From contig CP119753.1 of assembly GCA_029319145.1 (NCBI GenBank), positions 310,001 to 374,000 of the forward strand: a stretch of DNA of 64,000 nucleotides, in the 5' to 3' direction. Of this stretch, positions 59,855 through 64,000 are shown piece by piece. The notes beneath the pieces were generated by a model. That model was not told where the DNA came from. It ran no database searches and saw nothing but the letters and a program-made list of their open reading frames with translations. A program made the translations under genes and the position numbers. The stretch is from Microbacter sp. GSS18. Its GTDB lineage: Bacteria; Actinomycetota; Actinomycetes; Actinomycetales; Microbacteriaceae. Position 1 is the stretch's first letter; every line of letters starts with the position of its first letter.

Positions 59855-59904
59855 CCTCCGGCAACCCCGTTCAGCGGATGTCCAGCGGGTTGCCAGCGTT
59901 GAAA

Positions 59905-59921
59905 CGTGACATGTTCGTTAC
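59905..59921 (+). promoter_or_regulatory. Direct repeat CGTNAC, 11-bp period, upstream of the M23 peptidase
   Basis: CGTGAC (59905-59910) and CGTTAC (59916-59921) are spaced like OmpR-family half-sites and lie just before a -10-like TAGCCT (near 59929). The sequence resembles MtrA-type boxes known upstream of actinobacterial cell-wall hydrolase genes. A regulator cannot be assigned with certainty. Confidence 0.42.
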
Positions 59922-60080
59922 CTTCCGGTAGCCTCGAACAGTCCGGATGGCGCGAAGCCTGCCGTACGGACACCGCGCAGAACGCCTCCCGGCTCGTCCT
60001 CTGCACGGTGAATGCACAACGTGCCCCGACATCGAGTGCTGACGAGCCGGCGCTCCGGCGTCGAGGCGCCGGAGGATCGA

Positions 60081-60953
60081 TTGGCTGAAGACAGAGATAC
60101 GCCCCAGGGCGGTGACTCGGCGAACACGGCGGGTCTGACGCGACGTGACCGCTCGCGGCGTACCGCGGTGACCCGTCCGGCGACCACGACGGCACCGCGC
60201 CGTCCGGCGAAGGCCGCGCGCAAGCGCAAGGTCAATCCCCTCAGGACCGCCGCGATCCTCACCATGGTCGGCGGCCTCATCGCCACCGTCGCCCTCCCCG
60301 CCTACGGCGCCTTCCGCACGTCCGGCGACGAGACGGTGACACTGCAGCAGATCGCGCTCGACGATGCCCAGTCGCTCGTCGTCGCCTCGGACGCCGAGTC
60401 GGTCGACCTGTCGCGCGAGAGCTATTCCGCGACGACGCAGAAGGAGATCGACGAGAAGAAGGCGAAGGAGGCCGCTGCGGCCGCCGCCGCCGAGCGCGCC
60501 CGCGCCGCGGCCGCCGCCGCCGCGTCGGTCCCCGTCAACGTCAGCATCAGCGCCGGCAGCGGGAACGTGCGCTGGCCGATCCTCAACTTCACCAAGGGCC
60601 GCGGTCTGTGGGACTCCGGCTACCACCAGGGCGTCGACCTGCTCGCCTCGTGCGGCACGCCGCTGTACGCGGCCGCGTCGGGCGTCGTGCGCGTGTCGCA
60701 GGAGAGCTTCGGCGGCTACGGCGTGGCCGTCGTGATCGACCACGTCCTCAACGGTCAGTCGGTGTGGACGCTGTACGGTCACATGACCTACGGCAGCCGT
60801 ATGGTCTCGGCCGGGCAGAGCGTCTCGGCCGGCCAGCAGATCGGTGTCGTCGGCTCGACCGGAAGCTCCACGGCGTGCCACCTGCACTTCGAGGTCCACA
60901 TCAACGACCAGGTGGTGGACCCCTGGGCCTGGCTGACCACCAACGCCGGCTGA
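60081..60953 (+). CDS. M23-family peptidase (LytM-type endopeptidase)
   Basis: The 290-residue protein has a basic N-terminus, one membrane or signal helix (about 58-80), an Ala-rich coiled coil (about 125-155) and a C-terminal M23 domain with zinc ligands in YHQGVDLLA (H, D) and HLHFEVHIN. It should cleave peptidoglycan cross-bridges or act as an activator. The start is probably TTG 60081, with GGAGG 5 bp upstream. An in-frame ATG at 60012 lacks a site. The leader is about 150 nt and its last hairpin (60047-60053 with 60066-60072) touches the Shine-Dalgarno sequence. Confidence 0.88.
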   Translation: MAEDRDTPQGGDSANTAGLTRRDRSRRTAVTRPATTTAPRRPAKAARKRKVNPLRTAAILTMVGGLIATVALPAYGAFRTSGDETVTLQQIALDDAQSLVVASDAESVDLSRESYSATTQKEIDEKKAKEAAAAAAAERARAAAAAAASVPVNVSISAGSGNVRWPILNFTKGRGLWDSGYHQGVDLLASCGTPLYAAASGVVRVSQESFGGYGVAVVIDHVLNGQSVWTLYGHMTYGSRMVSAGQSVSAGQQIGVVGSTGSSTACHLHFEVHINDQVVDPWAWLTTNAG

Positions 60954-61073
60954 GCGCCCTGACCGGCGCTTTCGTTCTCCGACACGCAACACGGCGTTAA
61001 CCGCCGTGTGCGCCCGCATGTCGCTGTGTGCACTAGCCTGAGACGGACGCTTGAGAGAAGCGGAGGTCGTCGA

Positions 61074-61184
61074 ATGGGCAGCATCCCACGCATCCGAACC
61101 ACGGTTGCGCTCGGACGCCACGTCCTTCGGCATCGCATGAGCGGATGCTGCGGTCATTCCGTCGCGCCAAGGCGCTGTCTGTAG
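61074..61184 (+). CDS. Short ORF (36 codons) inside a terminated transcript
   Basis: GGAGG lies about 8 bp upstream of ATG 61074. The frame encodes 36 mostly basic residues with a Cys pair (GCCGHS) and ends at TAG 61182 within the terminator. A -10-like TAGCCT lies near 61034. The whole unit fits in about 160 nt. It may be a leader peptide or a small RNA with a chance ORF. The rest of the 322-bp gap (60954-61275) holds nothing else that I can support. Confidence 0.42.
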   Translation: MGSIPRIRTTVALGRHVLRHRMSGCCGHSVAPRRCL

Positions 61185-61198
61185 ACAGCGCCTTTTTT
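61169..61198 (+). terminator. Strong intrinsic terminator with T6 tract
   Basis: A stem of 10-12 bp (61169-61180 with 61183-61194, inner pairs opened) is followed by TTTTTT (61193-61198). It is the only classic T-tract terminator I see in the window and lies between the short ORF and the HNH gene. Confidence 0.93.
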
Positions 61199-61275
61199 CG
61201 TGCCCTCTCGTTCCTCGATCGCGCCGAAGAGTCGAATCACCGGGAAGCCGTCCCGGCCGTTCGAGAGGATGAGGA

Positions 61276-61773
61276 ATGCGCACTCTGGTGCTGAATGCGG
61301 GGTATGAGCCACTCGCGGTCGTGTCGTTCAAGCGCGCGCTCGTGCTGGTGATGAACGAGAAGGCGACGGTCATCGAGCATGTCGAGGCCGAGCCGGTATG
61401 GGGGACGAGAAGAACCTACGATCGCCCCGCGGTCATCATCCTCACCCGCTACGTCCGCGTGCCGGGCGTCCGCCACGTCCCGGTGACCCGACGCGGCGTG
61501 CTGCGTCGCGACGCCCACCGATGCGGGTACTGCGGCAAGTCGGCGGCCACGATCGACCATGTGCTGCCACGCTCCCGCGGCGGCGCGGACTCGTGGGAGA
61601 ACCTCGTCGCGTGCTGTCTTCGGTGCAACAACGTCAAGGGCGACCGCACGCCGCAGGAGATGGGATGGGAGCTGCGCCACCTTCCCGCGCCTCCCCGCGG
61701 CGGGCAGTGGACGGTGCGGGGCACCGAGCGTGCGGATCCGCGCTGGGAGCCGTATCTGGCGCTCGCCGCCTGA
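61276..61773 (+). CDS. HNH endonuclease
   Basis: The 165-residue protein has an actinobacterial N-terminal domain (RTLVLNAGYEPLAVVSFKRA) and an HNH zinc nuclease (CGYCG, TIDHVLPRSRGGADSWENL, CCLRCNNVKGD). This stand-alone chromosomal type is common in actinobacteria and is not tied to phages. Its cellular target is unknown. GAGGATGAGGA precedes the ATG. Confidence 0.93.
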   Translation: MRTLVLNAGYEPLAVVSFKRALVLVMNEKATVIEHVEAEPVWGTRRTYDRPAVIILTRYVRVPGVRHVPVTRRGVLRRDAHRCGYCGKSAATIDHVLPRSRGGADSWENLVACCLRCNNVKGDRTPQEMGWELRHLPAPPRGGQWTVRGTERADPRWEPYLALAA

Positions 61774-61846
61774 GGGTCCGGTGCGTCTCGGGGACGGTTT
61801 CCCCCGGTGAGCTCCGACGACCGTCTCCGCGTGATCTGATGGGGGC

Positions 61847-62404
61847 ATGCAGCGCGCCCTCATCGTGATCGACATGCAACGCGGCTTCGACGACGAGTCC
61901 GTCTGGGGCCGGTTGTCCAACCCCGCGTGCGAGCAGAACGTCCGGGCTCTTCTCGAGTCGTTCTCGGGAGCGGGCGAGCCGATCGTCGTCGTCCGGCACG
62001 ATTCCCTCGAGCCCGGCTTCGGGCTGAGCCCCGGCGAGCCGGGAAACGCCCTGGTCGACACGGTCGCCGAGATCGAGCCGGCCGTGCTGGTGACCAAGCA
62101 CGTCAACTCGGCCTTCTACGGCGACCCGGACCTGCACGCCTGGCTGCGCGATCGCGGCATCCGAGAGCTCGTGCTGTGCGGCATCCAGACCGACATGTGC
62201 GTGGAGACGACCGCACGCATGGCCGGCAACCTCGGCTACGACGTGACGGTGGCGATCGACGCCACGCGCACGTTCGACCTGTCGGCGGAGGTCCCGGGCA
62301 TCGGCACGGTGTCGCGATCCGCCGAGGACCTCATGGCGACGACGGCGCTTCAGCTGCAGGAGGGGGACTTCGCCCGCATCTCGGCCACGAGCGACCTGAT
62401 CTAG
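61847..62404 (+). CDS. Isochorismatase/nicotinamidase-family cysteine hydrolase
   Basis: The 185-residue enzyme has the triad Asp (VIDMQRGF), Lys (VTKHVNSAF) and Cys (GIQTDMCVETTAR), with the cis-peptide before the Cys. The substrate could be an amide or ureidoacrylate-type compound. It lacks the nicotinamidase metal site cluster as far as I can see. It stands alone between the HNH gene and imuA'. Confidence 0.9.
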   Translation: MQRALIVIDMQRGFDDESVWGRLSNPACEQNVRALLESFSGAGEPIVVVRHDSLEPGFGLSPGEPGNALVDTVAEIEPAVLVTKHVNSAFYGDPDLHAWLRDRGIRELVLCGIQTDMCVETTARMAGNLGYDVTVAIDATRTFDLSAEVPGIGTVSRSAEDLMATTALQLQEGDFARISATSDLI

Positions 62405-62486
62405 CAGACTGTCGAACATCCTGCACGGAAACCGTCGTTTCCGATGTCGGAGGCCACGCGTACCGTTCGAATCGACATTGAAGCAT

Positions 62487-62502
62487 TAGAACATACGTTC
62501 TA
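62487..62502 (+). promoter_or_regulatory. LexA (SOS) box upstream of imuA'-imuB
   Basis: TAGAACATACGTTCTA contains perfect 6-bp arms (TAGAAC/GTTCTA) around ATAC, an actinobacterial GAAC-N4-GTTC LexA site. It overlaps the expected promoter 11-23 bp upstream of candidate starts, so SOS damage signalling should control this mutagenesis operon. Confidence 0.88.
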
Positions 62503-62524
62503 CGATGTCGGGGTGGTGGTCGTC

Positions 62525-63289
62525 GTGCAGAGTGAAGCGCTCTCGACCGGTGCGGTGTCCGATGACACGGTGCCGGCAGGCGGTGCGCGCGGTGACGGTG
62601 CGCGCGGTGACACCATGCAGCGGCTGCGCGACCAGGTCGCGCGCATCCAGGGGCGCCGACTCGACGAGCCCGTGCTGCCGGTCCACGACGCCCTCGCGCC
62701 GCTGCTGCCCGGACGCGGGCTGCGGCCGGGAGCCGCATACTCGCTGCCCGGATCGACGTCCCTGCTGCTGGGACTGCTGGCCGTGCCGTCGCGATCGGGG
62801 GCATGGTGCGGGGCCGTGGGCATGCCCCAGCTGGGAGTCGAGGCGGCCGACGCGATGGGGGTCGACCTGTCGCGGCTCGTGCTCGTCCCCGAGCCGGGCC
62901 GGCGCTGGCTCGCCGTCACCGCGACGATCGCCGACGTGCTTCCCGTGGTCGCGGTGCGTCCGCGCGGTCGCGTGGCCGACGGCGAGGTGTCGCGACTGGC
63001 CGCGCGTCTGCGGGACCGGGGTGCGGTGCTCCTCGTCGACGGGCCGTGGCCGCAGGCCGAGGCGGTCCTGACGGTCGACCAGCCCGAGTGGCGCGGCCTC
63101 GGGCGGGGCCACGGCTACCTCGAGGGCCGGGCGGTGACGGTGACCTCGGCGAGCCGTCGGTGGCCGACGCCCCGTCGGGCGCGCGTCATGCTGCCCGACG
63201 CGCGGGGGGACGTCTCGCGTGCGCCCGACGCCGTGATGCCGGTCGAGCGCCCACACCTGGTGCCGCTGGCGGCGCGGGCGGCGGGCTGA
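62525..63289 (+). CDS. imuA': ImuA'/SulA-like component of the mutasome
   Basis: The 254-residue protein is RecA-like in fold (PGSTSLLLGLLAVPSRSGAW in the place of Walker A) but has no intact P-loop Lys. This fits ImuA', which with ImuB and DnaE2 performs damage-induced translesion synthesis. Starts at GTG 62513, 62516 and 62525 are possible; 62525 was chosen. It precedes imuB by 1 bp. Confidence 0.8.
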   Translation: MQSEALSTGAVSDDTVPAGGARGDGARGDTMQRLRDQVARIQGRRLDEPVLPVHDALAPLLPGRGLRPGAAYSLPGSTSLLLGLLAVPSRSGAWCGAVGMPQLGVEAADAMGVDLSRLVLVPEPGRRWLAVTATIADVLPVVAVRPRGRVADGEVSRLAARLRDRGAVLLVDGPWPQAEAVLTVDQPEWRGLGRGHGYLEGRAVTVTSASRRWPTPRRARVMLPDARGDVSRAPDAVMPVERPHLVPLAARAAG

Positions 63290-63290
63290 C

Positions 63291-64000
63291 ATGTCTCCCG
63301 ATCCCGTGGCGCCCCCCGAGCGGAGTCTCGTGCTCTGGCTGCCGGACTGGCCGGTCGTGGCGTACCTGCGCGAGAAGGGCTCGGCGGCCGACGCCCGCGC
63401 GCCCCTCGCCGTCGTCGAGCGCAACGTCGTCGTGGCGTCCTCTCCCGCGGCGCTCGCCGACGGGGTGCGTCCCGGCCAGCGACGGCGCGACGCGCAGGCG
63501 CGGTGCCCGCTGCTGACGGTGATCCCGGCCGACCCGGCGCGCGATCACCGGGCGTTCGCCCCCGTGATCTCGCACATCGAGCAGCTCGCACCCGGCGTGC
63601 AGCCGGTCCACCCCGGCCTGTGCGCGCTGCGCGCACGCGGACCCGCCCGCTACTACGGCGGCGAGGATCGCGCCGCGCGCACGATCCTCGCCGCGCTCGC
63701 CGAGGACGGACTCGCCGGCGCCCGCGCAGCGGTGGCCGACGGGCCCTTCACGGCGGAGCAGGCTGCCATGCTCGCCACGAGCGCGGCGGAGCCCGTGTTC
63801 ACGGTTCCGGCCGGCGGGTCCGCCGGATTCCTCGCGCCGCTCTCGGTGGCGGCGCTCGGCCAGTCGTCCCTGCTCGGCGTGGTGGCGACGTCGCGGGACG
63901 TCCCGCCCGCCGACCTCGTGAGCCTGCTCGCCCGCCTGGGCGTGCAGACCCTGGGCCAGTTCGCCGGCATGGACCCGGAACGCGTGCGCGAGCGCTTCGG
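63291..64000 (+). CDS. imuB: ImuB, Y-family polymerase homologue (partial, runs off window)
   Basis: The first 236 codons are present. The N-terminus LVLWLPDWPVVAYL replaces the Y-polymerase catalytic start, and the region around ISHIEQLAPGVQPV lacks the usual SxDE acidic pair. This is expected for ImuB, a catalytically inactive adapter between the beta clamp, ImuA' and DnaE2. A dnaE2 gene is expected just beyond the edge. Confidence 0.88.
   Translation, partial: MSPDPVAPPERSLVLWLPDWPVVAYLREKGSAADARAPLAVVERNVVVASSPAALADGVRPGQRRRDAQARCPLLTVIPADPARDHRAFAPVISHIEQLAPGVQPVHPGLCALRARGPARYYGGEDRAARTILAALAEDGLAGARAAVADGPFTAEQAAMLATSAAEPVFTVPAGGSAGFLAPLSVAALGQSSLLGVVATSRDVPPADLVSLLARLGVQTLGQFAGMDPERVRERF

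Noticed and set aside
59935..60080. c-di-AMP riboswitch upstream of the M23 peptidase
   Set aside because: The position fits, but I could not find the conserved GGGGGA/GGGGUGAAUC and AAGCC core motifs; only a general structured leader is supported.

Overview
The window is high-GC DNA with dense, tightly packed genes, many GTG starts and frequent 1-4 bp gene overlaps. The gene set (CarD next to an IspD/IspF fusion, SenX3/RegX3, an unphosphorylated-type GlnR, a DtxR/IdeR-type regulator, WXG100, DUF3263, DUF3027, FolP2) points to an actinobacterium. The overall style is that of the Microbacteriaceae, probably Microbacterium or a close relative. This placement is inference from gene content; I see no rRNA. 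The DNA looks like ordinary chromosome: no prophage, insertion sequence, integrase or CRISPR array was seen.

Layout. 1-3.5 kb: the N-terminal part of a Ser/Thr kinase, an RskA-like membrane protein, a conserved unknown, a possible structured RNA and a PabC-like lyase. 3.5-7.8 kb: the phosphate operon pstS-pstC-pstA-pstB on the minus strand, behind a clear PHO box. 7.8-14.5 kb: a histone H1-like lysine-rich protein, a 1310-residue poly-amino-acid synthetase of the epsilon-polylysine synthetase (Pls) type, an M1 peptidase overlapping it, and a convergent phosphopantetheinyl transferase that ends a ppk1-nudix-PPTase operon. 17.7-23.5 kb: GlnR, small membrane proteins, nitrobindin, YgfZ, an FUSC-like protein, a methyltransferase and GpmA. 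23.6-26.4 kb: phoU facing away from senX3-regX3 across a second PHO-like site. 26.4-32.6 kb: a lipoprotein, CarD, IspDF, GNAT, EamA, CysS and RlmB. 32.7-39.6 kb: glycogen phosphorylase, a DUF4032 kinase-like protein, an MsiK-type sugar ABC ATPase and a DsbA-like protein without its cysteines. 39.7-45.6 kb: tRNA-Thr with a duplicated 3' half, a YdcZ-type transporter, MsrB, a cold-shock gene, groEL under two CIRCE-type repeats and a solitary WXG100 gene. 45.7-54.8 kb: a two-component system, an oxidoreductase-FolP2-reductase operon, and an XPB helicase with its partner. 54.9-57.9 kb: a four-gene overlapping cassette (cold-shock domain, acidic DUF3027, DnaQ-like exonuclease, unknown protein with a nucleotidyltransferase-like motif). 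57.9-64 kb: SerC, a DtxR/IdeR-type regulator, an M23 peptidase, a 36-codon ORF ending in a strong terminator, an HNH endonuclease, an isochorismatase, and imuA'-imuB behind a LexA box. The last gene runs off the end.

How the genes fit together. Phosphate sensing and use is the main theme: pst transport, PhoU, SenX3/RegX3 and polyphosphate kinase are all present. Sites with 11-bp periodicity sit upstream of pstS, in the phoU/senX3 intergenic region and upstream of ppk1. The most notable biosynthetic locus is the Pls-like synthetase. By hand alignment its adenylation pocket reads as lysine-specific, and a candidate degrading peptidase and a carrier-protein-activating transferase lie next to it.
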